DNA of 64,000 nucleotides from Nautilus pompilius. Lineage: Eukaryota > Mollusca > Cephalopoda > Nautilida > Nautilidae. The position numbers were made by a program, and so were the translations under genes. Below the pieces are notes generated by a model. That model was given only the letters and a program-made list of their open reading frames with translations, had not been told where the DNA came from and did not search any database. Below, in pieces: positions 12,656 through 24,059 of the stretch (its first letter is position 1; each line of letters opens with the position of its first letter). The DNA lies in contig JACATO010002191.1 in assembly GCA_018389105.1 (NCBI GenBank), positions 62,001 to 126,000 on the forward strand, read 5' to 3'.

Positions 12656-13030
12656 GTTTCTTTGGGAATGCTTTATAAAGTGCTTGGTTAAGTTTCTTAG
12701 AAATATTAAAGCACGGTTTTTAAATGAAAATTAAGACATTTATAATTATGGTAGTAGTTTCTTAGAGAAAAAGTCAGCTAATATCATCAACATAATTTTT
12801 AAAAAACTGCTATCATCATTGATATTCTGGAAGGCAGCTTTTCATAGTGTGCTTGCTGGCCATGCTGGCATGGTTCAAACTGATAAGCTGATCCTGCATG
12901 TGTGGCATTGTTTCTGCATGTGCTTCTTCGCACAGTTGATCAGAAGAGTTGTGACTTGTTCTTGTTAGATCTGCTGTCTGAGTGTAATGGATATCCAGTG
13001 TCATGCTATTCATTTTTTTTCATCAATATA
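12656..13030. other. Intronic stretch, no gene seen
   Basis: No recognisable feature. The minus-strand frame at 12816-13013 has no known domain. Confidence 0.45.
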
Positions 13031-13034
13031 GTGT

Positions 13035-13185
13035 TTTAGCACCCATGTAGTCAGCTGGTGATGAAGAATGAAAAGAAACCATGTTAGATAGGTATGCTGG
13101 ACCAAGTTGGTCATGACTGGGGTTTGAACTCTGGTCCTCAACCTTAATAGTTGAGTAATTTACTACTGCACTGCTCTTGAATTCA
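13035..13185 (-). repeat. SINE S1 fragment, minus orientation
   Basis: It holds the tRNA-like head on the minus strand: GGGGTTTGAACTCTGGTCCT (reverse complement of a B box), then CTCAACCTTAATAGTTGAGT and TTACTACTGCACTG, matching the head order of the copies at 33.6 and 42.6 kb. The central motif is missing, so this is a truncated copy. Confidence 0.62.
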
Positions 13186-13734
13186 TAGTACTCGGGATTA
13201 GTTTCTTTTGAATCTAGCAGATATAAACAACAACAAACAAACTGGCGATGGAGTGGCTCCTGGTTAAAGCATATACAAAGTGACAGTGCTAGAAATCTTT
13301 AGGTATCCTTGGCATTTCCATAACCTGTCATTCTTTGAGAGGGCTGCTGTTCTGATTAAAAACAACCATACGAATAAGCAGTTGCTTTTCCTTTTTCAAC
13401 TAATTCTTAATTATGGCCATAAAGGAAAAAAAAAATTCTGCTTAAAAGACGTTTAAAAATCTAGTTATAGATGACAATCCTTTTGGCTGCATAGATACAT
13501 AGTCAGCGCTTCCTAACATCATTTTGGAAATGATGCTGACAGGGAGAAAGTGAATAAAAACAAAACAGTAATAATGATACATAAGCTGGTAGATTAAAAA
13601 AATAATTATTATTATTATTGAATGGTGGAAACATTTGCACTTATTCATAGTGTTTGTGGTTTGTTTCTTCGCTTTGTTTTGGGTATACTTTTTTAACCTT
13701 CTGGAGTGCATTTTCACCCCATTGCTCTTTAAAT

Positions 13735-13965
13735 TTGCATTACTTAGCATGGGTTGAATCATAGGGCTCTGTGTGATGTACAGTATAACCTTGTGTGTCA
13801 ATAAGTCCATTATAATATCACTCCATGATACAGCTAGTTCAACATAAGTACTAACTAGTGCTTCTAGGCTGGAGCACTCTACACATTACAACAAAAGGTT
13901 TACACGTTATCTCTGGAGGGCTAACTAGACCCTGCTGCTGTCAGTGGTGTCATTAAACACTTTTT
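13735..13965. repeat. Repeat family R, copy 1
   Basis: It shares with 49150-49340, and more weakly with 38298-38590, the sequences TTTAGCATGGGTTGA-like and GTACTAACTAGTGCTTCTAG, plus the intervening order of ACCATTATAAT- and CAACATAAG-like segments. It has no coding potential. The family is not one I can name. Confidence 0.65.
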
Positions 13966-14880
13966 CAGATTTAAAAAAAAAAAAAAAAGATGAGAAGATT
14001 TTGTTGTATTTGTTTTTTTTTTTTAATGGAAAATGGGCAAAGCATGTTGAAAATTAGACTCCACAGAGCTAGTCCGACCAAGTCTAGTTAGGAAGGTCAA
14101 AACAGAAGCTTCAGATAACCTATCTTTCAACAGGATTTTAATTACTATTTAAAAAAAAAAAAAAAGAAGAACATTGCTTATTATACCCATTGTGCCATTT
14201 TTGACACCAGGATGTTTACTGAAAGATTCCAGCAAAGCAGTCCATTATTATACTCGTAGATACTGTTTATTTTCTTCTTCTGTTTACTACTCAGAGAAAG
14301 ATAGTCAATAAGAGTATTTATAAAACAAAAATAGATCTCATATGCATTTGTTTTGGTTCCTAGATCCTGGCTATAATGATTTGAATACTATTGGTTTTAT
14401 GCACATACGTTTATCTTGTTATGTATGTACAGTATCTGCTCAAAAAAAGACACACTCAGTTTTGTGTAGAGTTTTTAGACGTTTAGGCATTGAATTTATT
14501 GCAGTGTTAATTTCAACTTTTTTCTCTTTTTGTTTGTTATTTTTTTTTTGGAGAGGATAGAAGCTCTTTCATTGACAGTTTTCTTTTTGGAATTCAATTT
14601 TTTTTTTTTCAAAGTGTTTTTGGTATCCATGAGAACCCATTTATTTGTTCATCCAGTCAGGTTTTTAACACTTCAGCAGACATCTTGAAATACAACATAA
14701 ACAGTTCTTTTGGCTTTAAGGATGTTCCATCCACGTGACAACAGTAACACAACGTTGCCTGCAGTTGCCCTTTGTTAAATGTCTGTCTAGTTCATTCGGA
14801 GAGGGGAGAGATCAGATTTGTATGTATACACACCATGATTATCAGTGGAAACCTAGTTCACGTTTTACCACAAATTTTGC
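13966..14880. other. Intronic stretch, no gene seen
   Basis: Several A and T homopolymer tracts (about 13974-13988, 14151-14165, 14599-14610). No coding signal. Confidence 0.45.
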
Positions 14881-14889
14881 AGTTATTTT

Positions 14890-15250
14890 TGTGAGGTAAG
14901 ATGAGTCCAGGTTGGTTGTTCCTCAGTTGTCTATCAGGGTGTTTCCTTGGCTGACTGGGGCCTAGGGAAGCAAATGTAGTCCATTATGTATCTTTCAAGC
15001 TATAGTGGTTTGGGGTGTATTGGATGCTGCTCCATCTTCCTTGCAGGATATTACTACAGTCATGGATACATTGGTTATATACAAGCAGATATATATATAT
15101 GGTGATGTTCATCAATAATGCAAGATGTTTTGCCATACTCCATATGCACGTCCACACTATTGCTCCAAATCTTCTGTACTTGTTTGTAAATGCATTGGAT
15201 CAAGCCCTAACAACTTTTCTCCAGTCTCATGTGCTTCCAGAGAATGTCAG
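14890..15250 (+). pseudogene. Possible Tc1-like transposase fragment
   Basis: In changing frames the + strand gives DESRL (about 14902), VVWGVYWML (about 15006) and a short NARC segment (about 15117). Spacing and order recall the DES(R/K)F ... VMVWG ... QDNARPH blocks of Tc1 transposases. The match is thin and the linker sequences are not alignable by eye. Confidence 0.33.
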
Positions 15251-15356
15251 TTAGAGACTGAGAAGACTAAAGACCAAGGAAATGACCTTTATACACTTGT
15301 TATTAATTAATAACTATAATTGAACATCCTGGTAGCTGAAACTAATTTTTGATGAT

Positions 15357-15436
15357 GGTTCTATGAATGCAGTGATAATGGCAAGGTATTCCAGGTGGTT
15401 CTATGAATGCAGTGATAATGGCAAGGTATTCCAGGT
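15357..15436. repeat. Perfect 40-bp tandem duplication
   Basis: Two identical 40-base units (15357-15396 and 15397-15436), each starting GGTTCTATGAATGCAGTGAT, followed by the first five bases of a third unit. Complete identity suggests a recent duplication or an assembly artefact. Confidence 0.93.
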
Positions 15437-15439
15437 GGT

Positions 15440-16846
15440 TCATGCGCAGCAGTTGTTATCTGATCACAATACATATGGACTATAGAAGATTAGCTGCAAC
15501 ATGGAGTATGGACTCTGGTCTCTGACCAGCCCAATTATCTGATTCCAGGTTGGGGAAATATATCAGCATTGAGGGAAAGTAAGTCTTGTTGGTCCATTTT
15601 ATAGTGATGACAAAGGTGAGATGTTTAAATCGTATATGAACTCATTCTTTTTTGTAGGGGTGTTAAAATTACTATAAAAAAGATCTGCATTTTAGATAAA
15701 TGCACTGGTTTTAAGTGTACAGTCAATACGTCTGCACCTGCATTCTGTCATTAGAAAACTATAGCTTTTGGTATTGTTCAGATTTGGTGGAAGTCCTAAA
15801 TTGTTACTTGAGAATTTAATTACTTTGTGCTAAAACAAAAAAGCATGTTAAGGACGAGAAAAAAATTAAATTGTTAAGGAGCCAATCTTGTGATAAGGTT
15901 ACTTTAGAATATTAGAGGATAAAAAATCTGATTTTCATTTGTAAATTTAATGTTGTTATAAGATAGCTGTTTAAAAAAATATATGGATGAGTTACTCCAG
16001 GAAAGATCGTGAGAGCCATCACTGACTTGCTGTTGTGAGGTGTCTAGACAAGAAGACAATTATCTGTTGTATTTATGTTTTTGTTGTTTATAATCTTTTA
16101 GGTTCTTGTTTTGTGCAAACAAAACCAGCTGAAGGTAACTCCGTTTTATAAAGTATGCAAGGAGCATGCGTATCCCATACTTCCACTTATCTTTTGATTA
16201 GTTTCGTAAAGTTGTTTTAAAAATCTGCAGTAGCAGTGACATGTGGCATTACAGTTGAGATTTCCCACTCCTGCATACGGCCAAATTGAATACTGCAGAC
16301 CTTCATTAGAGAGAGAATATACCTCTGTTCTTCTGCTGGTAAAAAAAAAAAAAAAAACAAAAACTACACAGAATAGCAAGAGAAACCATGCTATAGGCTA
16401 AACAAGGCATACTGGATTCATCAGGAAGTAAAGTGGTGTGTTACATCAGCCCGCCAACCTTACAACTTCACTTAAATCTGGGAAGTTATCTGCTCAATTT
16501 TGGTAGCTCTGTTCCGTTAAATTTTAATGGTCACTTATTAATGCTTAGCCATTTCTTTATTTAAAGATTTATAATAGTAATTTTATATGTTAGAAATGCT
16601 GAATATTTGATGAAAGAAGTGAATCGCATCAGTTTATTGACAAAAGGGCCATGCTTAGTTATTGTGTCTGATCGTATTAACTGGTATACAAAGCATCAAC
16701 AGAACAACCTTTGCTCCGGTTAGATGCACAGTATAAAGGAATTGGATATCTACTAATGTGTAACTGACATTTGACCATTAATATTTAATTTCAGTTAGAG
16801 AGCTGTGTTTTCCTGCTTTCAATGATCGTTTTCTACTTTCTTGCAT
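15440..16846. other. Intronic stretch, no gene seen
   Basis: No exon, transposase or SINE head seen. An A17 tract occurs near 16341-16356. Confidence 0.45.
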
Positions 16847-16982
16847 TTAACGTTTTGAAGAGTACCCTTGTGTATTTACAGGCAGTGGGTATTGGTTCTG
16901 ACACAATAATTCTGTAAATAAGGTTTGTCAGGGTCAATACCCACTACTTGTAAATATGCAGTTGTACTACTGAAAGGGTTAA
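16847..16982. mobile_element. Palindromic piggyBac-like MITE (136 bp)
   Basis: The element begins and ends in TTAA (16847-16850 and 16979-16982), the piggyBac target site. Its two arms are inverted copies of about 56 bases. The left arm contains GTATTTACAGGCAGTGGGTA. The reverse complement of the right arm begins TTAACCCTTT, a typical piggyBac-type terminus, and contains ATATTTACAAGTAGTGGGTA. The arms differ at roughly a dozen positions and meet at a loop of about 24 bases. There is no coding capacity. Such short palindromic elements are mobilised by a transposase supplied elsewhere. The family assignment rests on the TTAA duplication and the CCCTTT terminus. Confidence 0.78.
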
Positions 16983-17324
16983 AACACTTTTAAAAAAATT
17001 TCTGAAAGCTTCCATAGTACAGTTTATTGGTAACTTAATTTTTAAATGTACACAAGTTAGATTCTACTGAGGCTTATGTTATTTATAAATAAATCTAACT
17101 GTAATGCACTTCCGCTCTGAAATCTTGAAGACTTTTGTTTTTCTGTTGATAAATATATTGGACATGATTTTTTTACGTTCAGTTAAAGTAAAAACAAAAA
17201 GGAAAAAAAAGCCCATTTTTAGAAGTATAAGCATTGCTTTTTGCTTCAAGATTTGTATCTTTTTTTTCATAAAATTTTAATACAGAATACTATTCCAGGC
17301 AACAGTACAGCCAGAGTTTTTGTG

Positions 17325-17655
17325 GGCAACTAGTGGCCCATTGGTTGACTACTGGGCTGCTAAGGTTGAGGACCTGAGTTCTAATTCCAGTCAGAAACAG
17401 CTTGATTTGGCATCATAGCTCCCCACATGGTTTCTTCTTGCTCCTCTTCACCAGCCAGCCTCCATGCAGATTTATTCCAGATACCCTAGTTTCCTTCTAC
17501 ATCTGACAAATGAAGAATTCTAGTAGGGGTTTTTTGGTGCATGTGCAGGTTGGTTGGCCTTGCACCTTTCTCTCACTCAAGTCCCCATAACTTGCTTTAC
17601 CTCCAAGACTATTCCCTTCAACCTCGAAGGCCAGGACAAGATTCACCAAGAATAA
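17325..17655 (+). repeat. SINE copy (family S1), plus orientation
   Basis: The tRNA-like head (GGCTGCTAAGGTTGAGGACC, then a degenerate B box GAGTTCTAATTCC) is followed by TTCTTCTTGCTCCTCTTCACCA and the central motif at 17497-17535 (ACATCTGACAAATGAAGAAT then TCTAGTAGGGG). Head and body match the copies at 19.66 and 54.76 kb in the same order. Confidence 0.78.
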
Positions 17656-18545
17656 GATGTATTTATATTCATTAAGATAACTTTAAATCAACTGATTTAT
17701 TAAATGTAAAAAAACAAACAAACAAACTTCTTCCAGTGGCATTAATATCTTTTCAAAATTGTAAAATCCCTCCCCTTTTTTGTTTCTTAATGGTTTTTAA
17801 ATTTGAAAAATTGGAAAGTTAAGAATTTAACATTTTTTCTTAACTAACACAAGAAATAGATATGCAATGGCTGCTTTTAAACAATGATGCCAATGAAAAT
17901 ACAAAAAAGAACAAAAGGTAATAACTACAGATCAATAAAAGACAAAAGAAAATAAAGGAGAAAAGGAAAAAATGCTTTGTGCTTGTTCATCAACTATACC
18001 TGCCAGTATCAGTATAAAAACAAGGAAGTAAATTTAAAGGAAAAAAAGGAACAAATTAGGAAGCAGAGAATATTGTGTCAAATATATTTAAAGAAAGATT
18101 ATTTATCATAATGAAGGTAAAAAATAATAACAACATATCTATTACCTGTATTCAATAAATTTAACTACAGGGTTTTTTCTCCTTTATTAAAAAATTATTT
18201 CCTTTTGTATATCTGCATTTGTTTGTTTTTTTAAGCTCTATTGTTTAAAGTAGCTATTGTTTTTCTATTTCATGTGTCAGTTGAACGTTTCAAATGTTGA
18301 ATTGGAACACATCAGAATACACAAGAAAACAGGCAGCCTTGTCTTTTAGAAAAACGGGTGTATCAATTATTAGATATGGAGGCTGTGTGCTGATACATTC
18401 AGGCCCTGGCTTCTGATGGTTGCTAATCCAGCTTGGTCCCAGGGGATCATTTATAGCCCTTCGTGTAAGAGGATTATAGTTTTAACCAAAATGCAGCTGG
18501 GTTCATTTCACTAACGGACCTTATGGAAGCTTGAGAGACTGCCCT
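17656..18545. other. Intronic stretch, no gene seen
   Basis: AT-rich. The part from about 18300 on is less AT-rich and of higher complexity, but no exon structure is evident. Confidence 0.4.
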
Positions 18546-18546
18546 T

Positions 18547-19092
18547 TTAGTTTTGCATCGCATCAGACTTCTTTCTGAAGGAGTAAACTAAAGAGTGGAA
18601 AGGTTGCAGTAGCTGCCCTTGGAAACCGCTTGAGCTATCGATTGTATTTTTCAAATTAAAAATGTTGGCCAGAAACAGAATTTCAGATTGACCTTTTTCT
18701 AAGTAGGCTGCCCGTCTAATGAGGCAACTCTTTCTCTCTATAAGCATTTTGAACATTCTGAATCCTGGGAGGATTTGCAGCATTTGATTCTTTAGTGCAA
18801 AATCTTCCTTGCTCACATTCGAAGCCAGGCACTGTATCGTGCGATGCCGCTTAAGGGTGTTTCGGAAAAACAGAATGTGTTTATGTACTGTTGAAAAATT
18901 AATGTCGTAAGTGGTACATATCACATTGGCAGTCAGGTGTGATTGGAGCCAAGAGCTATATACGAAACTGGCATTTCCATAGTAACACGAGTTAAAAGAA
19001 AAAGGATTACTTTGTTGTTCCTTTTTCTTGGTTGTACTATTATCATCAGTTTCCCAGAACCTCCCCCCCCCCCAACACACACACACACACAC
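18547..19092 (-). other. Longest open frame of the window (181 codons), function unknown
   Basis: A minus-strand frame of 181 codons starts inside the CA/C simple repeat (MCVCVCWGGGG) and runs through unique, moderately GC-balanced sequence to a stop at 18547-18549. No domain, signal peptide or membrane segment is convincing. Its start in a microsatellite argues against a real initiator, so any exon would have to be internal. It could be a chance frame, an antisense exon or a fragment of an unknown repeat. I do not call it a gene. Confidence 0.2.
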
Positions 19093-19097
19093 ACACT
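19063..19097. repeat. Poly(C) plus CA microsatellite
   Basis: C11 followed by AACACAC repeats. It is similar in structure to the C-run/CA tract at 57146. Confidence 0.92.
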
Positions 19098-19099
19098 CT

Positions 19100-19655
19100 C
19101 TTCATGGCTGGTGGGTTTTTGTTCGAAACACATTATACTCGTGTAACTGGTTTTAGCAGGATCTATAAGGCAACTCATCTTTGTCAGGAGATTGTTTATC
19201 ATGAAATCCTTGGAAAAGCAGCCAGATGCGTAAATTCATTTTGTTTAGAATTTTATCAGGGTCATGGTCAAGGAAAGTTGGAAACTTCCTAGAAAACTTG
19301 GGAAAAAACTAGAATTTTATGCAGGTGTTTTTTTTTTTTTTTGTAGATGCAGAGAAGCTTGATTTTTTAAAATTCTGTTTTTGTTGATGAAACACTAAAG
19401 GAGAGATGCTACATCAAGGAAAAAGAGAGAGAGAATTTAATACTTATGAGAAATTTTTTAAGATAAGGGACATTTTTTTAGCAATACGATTAAAGATACA
19501 CGTTTGCTTTTTGTTTTTTGTTTTTTTAAGGGAAAATGTAGATAAGATAGAAACTTGAAAACTGCTAAAATTATTTAACATCTGTATTTTCCTGCTGGTT
19601 TATTCTATGGATTTTCAGCTGAGCATATCATTAGATAAAGTGTTAGTAAATACCA
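19100..19655. other. Intronic stretch, no gene seen
   Basis: No coding or repeat-family signal apart from a T14 tract near 19328. Confidence 0.45.
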
Positions 19656-19660
19656 CATAG

Positions 19661-19990
19661 GCGGTGTGGTGGTAAGTTACTGGACTGTTAAGGTTGAGGA
19701 TGCAGGTTCAAATCCCGGCCTGGACTGTGCTACCAGGTTTCTTCTCCCTCTCTCACCAGCCCAGCCATGCAGTTTTTCTTCAATATTCCTGGTTTTCTCT
19801 CACATCTGAAAAAAGAAAAATGAAGATTTCTGGTGGGGACTGTCCGTGGTAGGTAGGCTCACGGCCGACCTTGTTGGTGGATGCTGTGTCAGCTCATCAG
19901 TTTGAAAAGGGAAATATTATGTGAAACCTGCTTTCTAACAGTAAATGTCACGTAAAGACAGAGTTTAACAATCAATACCGACCCAATAAA
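19661..19990 (+). repeat. Best-preserved SINE S1 copy
   Basis: The head GCGGTGTGGTGGTAAGTTAC has an A-box-like TGGTGGTAAGTTACTGG, and there is a clean B box GGTTCAAATCC at 19705-19715, the internal RNA polymerase III promoter of a tRNA-derived SINE. The body carries TTTCTTCTCCCTCTCTCACC and the central motif region (about 19799-19845). The 3' part continues to about 19990, where it ends without a clear poly(A) tail. Of the copies in the window, this has the most tRNA-like head. Confidence 0.82.
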
Positions 19991-20039
19991 TCACTGATTT
20001 TTGGATTTTTTTTTTAAAAAATGTATTTAGAGAAAATCA

Positions 20040-20560
20040 AGAACAATTCTCTCTTTATGCGACTTCATCACGTGTGATTTTGCTATTATGTGAAGACACT
20101 TCTACCAGAAGCCCGCTGTATGTGAAAAAATGTCTGTTATTACGTATTCAGGTGAAGAGCGACGCCACTTGTAAGGCGTCACCCAGGCGGTTAGTGGAAA
20201 TACTCAAGCAATGGAATTTCTCCGAAAAACTGGAGAAGCCAAATCAGAGAGTTCCCTGACGCGCACGTGTTGTGACAGGCCACGGGTGATGGGAGCCAGC
20301 CGTCATGCTCGCTCAGTCTTGCATCGTGCATCGTAGCACATGGAAATATTTTTCTGGCAGTTCTTCAAGCAACCTCCTAGCCCATCAACTACCCCAAAAA
20401 CCTGCATCTTCATGCCCATCGAAACCAACACCCACACTGCTGCCATACCCTGGCCACTTGTCCACCAGACCCTGTTGTCACACTACTGACGGGCAGCAAT
20501 GACGACATACATCGCTGCGCTACATTATCTCTGCACCACATTGCCCCCCCCCCCTTGAGC
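20040..20560. other. GC-richer island of unknown nature
   Basis: It contains GCGACGCCACTTGTAAGGCG (a short inverted repeat, GACGCC/GGCGTC) and CCCTGACGCGCACGTGTTGT, with more CpG than the rest of intron 1. A 61-codon + frame (20074-20259) ends at its own stop and has no family resemblance I can name. It might be a regulatory island or an unrecognised repeat. Confidence 0.35.
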
Positions 20561-20924
20561 CCATGTTTCTGTTTCTGTTGGTATGCAAATGAAACTAAAG
20601 CAGTTTGCATATTTTCCTTTATCATTACCATAGATGTATTATAGTGTGTTATTTTATTATTGCTTGAGTAGACATGGAATCAGGGGCAGTACAGTACGCA
20701 TCCCTAACCCTAAATTTAAAGTAGTATTCACTTTATACTCACATTTTCAAGAATGAATCCTTTGCATAAAGAGAGGACTTGATGTATAATGTAAATATGA
20801 ACACACATACACGCACACACTGGAACGAAACATTATTTATTTTCTAATTTTAAAAGTATTTTTTCTGCAGAAACTGAAAATGCTATACATAATGAAGGAT
20901 TTGTGTTAATTATCTTTAAAAAAA

Positions 20925-21041
20925 ATATATATATATATATATTTTTTAGTAAGTTCCTATTTAAAACAGGAAATTTTATTCCTGAAACTGCATACTGACC
21001 ATGTTACTGTGTGTATGTATATATATATATATATATATATA
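20925..21041. repeat. Two TA microsatellites
   Basis: (TA)n tracts at about 20926-20942 and 21017-21041. The first is flanked by A7 and T6 and can form a hairpin. Confidence 0.9.
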
Positions 21042-21049
21042 GTAACTGG

Positions 21050-24000
21050 GAAGCTGTGGCCAATTATATGTTGACTTATAATGAGGTGTCTCCACAGCCA
21101 ATATATCACATCTTTAATAAGTCATTCCTGGCTTTTGGGAAGTGGAAAGAAGCCAAAGTGTCTGTAGTAGAAAAACTATTTAGAATGAGCTGGCATAAGA
21201 CAGGTAGACAGACATCAAGCGCAGGCTGTGTCCACCACTTTAATGATTGATGGACCAGCACCTAAAACATCAATAGTCTGTTACACTTCAAAATGTAATT
21301 AATGCCAAATTTGATTTCTGTGGATAGTAGAAGAGTTATCTTTTTTTTTTTCCATTGATTATAATTAGATTTTTTGGAAGCACCTGCTTATTATTAGAAA
21401 TGATAATATTTATGATGGCCTTTGATATGGAGGCTTGGAAATTCTAGATTTGGATTTTAAAAATAGAAGCCTAACTTTATTGTTTTGTTTTGTTGGTTTA
21501 TAGTATGTAATTGGATTTAGTATTATTTGTTGAAAAAGCATGGATATTGAAAAAAGGGATGTCTGTCGTGTTATATATTAGGCATTAATCTGTTTTATTA
21601 ATTTATTACAGCAAAACCTGAAAGTAAAGCTTAAAGGGATTTAGTAATTTTCAATTTCATTAAAGATTTGATAGGGTAAAGATCATCAGTACTTTGAAGA
21701 AAATGATTTGATGTCTGTTTCATATCTTTTTTCAGTATGGCCTAGGAACAGGAACAGAATTTTTAACCATACTTCTCCCCCCCCCCCAATCGGGTTGCTT
21801 TGTTCTTGTGGTGTTAAAAGAACCCATTAACTTTTTTTTTGCCTTAGGGAAATTTGGACTCTTGGGTGACTCAACAGGCTGGACTTTGTGGCCAGATTAA
21901 TTCATTACCATCAGTTCCCAGTCCTAGTCTGGGAACCTTTGGTTCTTCCCTTTAGACTTATGATCTGGGGTCTATACATTAGATAACAACTGCCTTAGGA
22001 TCAGTAAAAAAAACAAAAAAAAAAAAAAATGGGTACAGAAATGATAGAAATACCAAGTGCGGTCTTGGTATTTTATCTGTGGGAATTTCAAGTAATAATC
22101 ATCACAATTTCAGTGCTTGGTATCTCTATCTACTGGAACCATGTATAGGTTGTGTTAATTGATCAGTGTCATTTATTTAACTCAGCTTATTGCATTAAGA
22201 TGCCGCCTCCTGTAAATTGCAGACTAAATCTTCTAAACAGCTATACTTCTAGCATTTAACTTAGAGAAAAGCTGACTTTCCAATTTAGTCAAGTTTTTTT
22301 CCCCACTTTTCTCACTTTTTTTTAACCGAGTGCACCTGATTACAGACACAAAGCTACAAGGTTAGTTGCATCCATGCACTTTCTACCGATAAATATGACG
22401 GTACAGTTAATTTCATAGATACAAAAGGATACTACTATCTGTCATTGCAGATTTGTTTTTCTTTAAGGTGCATAAGTTTTAAATGGGTTGGGCAAGAGTT
22501 CTTTAGGCTCAGTCATACAAAGAATGCTTTGCTTCCACAAAAACGGTGAAATCATACTAAAATTGTAGCATATGCGCCAGGGTGCATTGCAGTTGTTTCT
22601 TTGTGATATTAAAACTGCGTTGCAAAAGATGTAAAATTAAGTGATTAAGTTTCCATGAATGATTACATTTTGTGCCACAGTTGTCTATCCAGTTTTGTTT
22701 CAAATTTGTGGTCATATCTAACTTTTAAGCTCCTGGATGCTAACTGACAGTTCTGTTTGAGGACAGGTGCACTTGCCTGGAAAGTGGAGGGATCACCAGA
22801 AAACTCCCTCAGGTCTGGCTGGCTGGCTGGGCCAAAAATGGGGCTAATAATCTGAGTATAGAAATAAGGAGTTGCATCAAAAAGAATCATCAGTATGGAA
22901 ATTCTCATCTTAAAACAGCTTTTTTCCAAGAACTACAATATGATTGGAAATGCGGCTATTAATAAAAACTAATTTTGTATGTTGCTTTCTGCATTCATAG
23001 AATTTGGCCTTGGTTCCTGAAATATTGATCTGGCTCTCAATTTTCTTTCTTCCTTAATTTTAGGAGCTGGTGGATTTCTGAGAAAAATGTTTCTGAAGCA
23101 GCCTGCAATGTTTAAAAGCATACCAAGCTTTTCTCATTTTTAAAAAGTATATGAAATTTGGTTTCAATGCTAAACAATACTAATCCATAATTACCAAATG
23201 CATATTGGGAGTAAATGGTTAGATGTTAATTTATTAACAATTTCAGCTTACCGTCTTGTTTTTCAAGTTCTTGAATTATCAGTAGACATCAGAACCCCCA
23301 CAACTGCCAGAGAATACCATGCACAACAACAATGATATACAGTTGTTTGTAGTTTTCTTGTGCAGAGAGCTACAGTAAATCCATGCATATATTTGATGAA
23401 AAGTATTGTGAATTAAGATAGTTATTACAAAAACTGTTTATGGATAATTCAGTTTTACTGCAGTAGGCCCAGCACTATGGCTCTGCTTTAAGCTGCTGCA
23501 GGCCACATGCTGTGGTTTGGATAGCATCATTGAAAACTGCGGTAGGCCCAGTATTGTAGCCTGCCAAAAATTGTAAAATGGCCACTTTGATTTGTTAATA
23601 GTTTTTTTAAAGGTGCATTATGATGTAGAAAACTATTACTTTTATATTCTATACATCGAGAAAACAGCAGCAACACAGTTAAAAGATGATAAATCTTAAT
23701 AGTGTATTTTATCACCACTTCTAAGATAAAAATTTGGGTATTGAAAGCATGATTGAAATTAGCAGAATGCCTGATAATTTTGTCTTATAGTTAATTATGA
23801 AGTATGACTATGTTGTTACCAACTAAAGAGAAAATTCATTAGCATTTGAAACACTATCACTGTGGAAGCTTAAAAGGATCTCCAAAATAAAGAGAGACAT
23901 ACCGTATATGCTGAAGCACATTGGAAACTCGTCAGAGCCATTTTTCTGTAAAGGTTAATTTTATAATATAGCTAATGGAATGAAGATTGTAGATCAATTG

Positions 24001-24055
24001 CTTAGCAAAACACACTTTACACAAAAAGGAATGCCATTTCTGAACATTTTGATAT
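21050..24055. other. Intronic stretch, no gene seen
   Basis: No exon, SINE head or transposase motif recognised in about 3 kb. It has homopolymer runs (C9 near 21779, A12 near 22018) and a short CTGG repeat near 22815. Minus frames at 22663-22929 and 23527-23718 have no recognisable domain. Confidence 0.5.
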
Positions 24056-24059
24056 CAGG

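Noticed and set aside
19661-19735. Functional tRNA gene
   Set aside because: The A- and B-box-like sequences do not fold into a cloverleaf by eye and the same head recurs in many copies with a SINE body.
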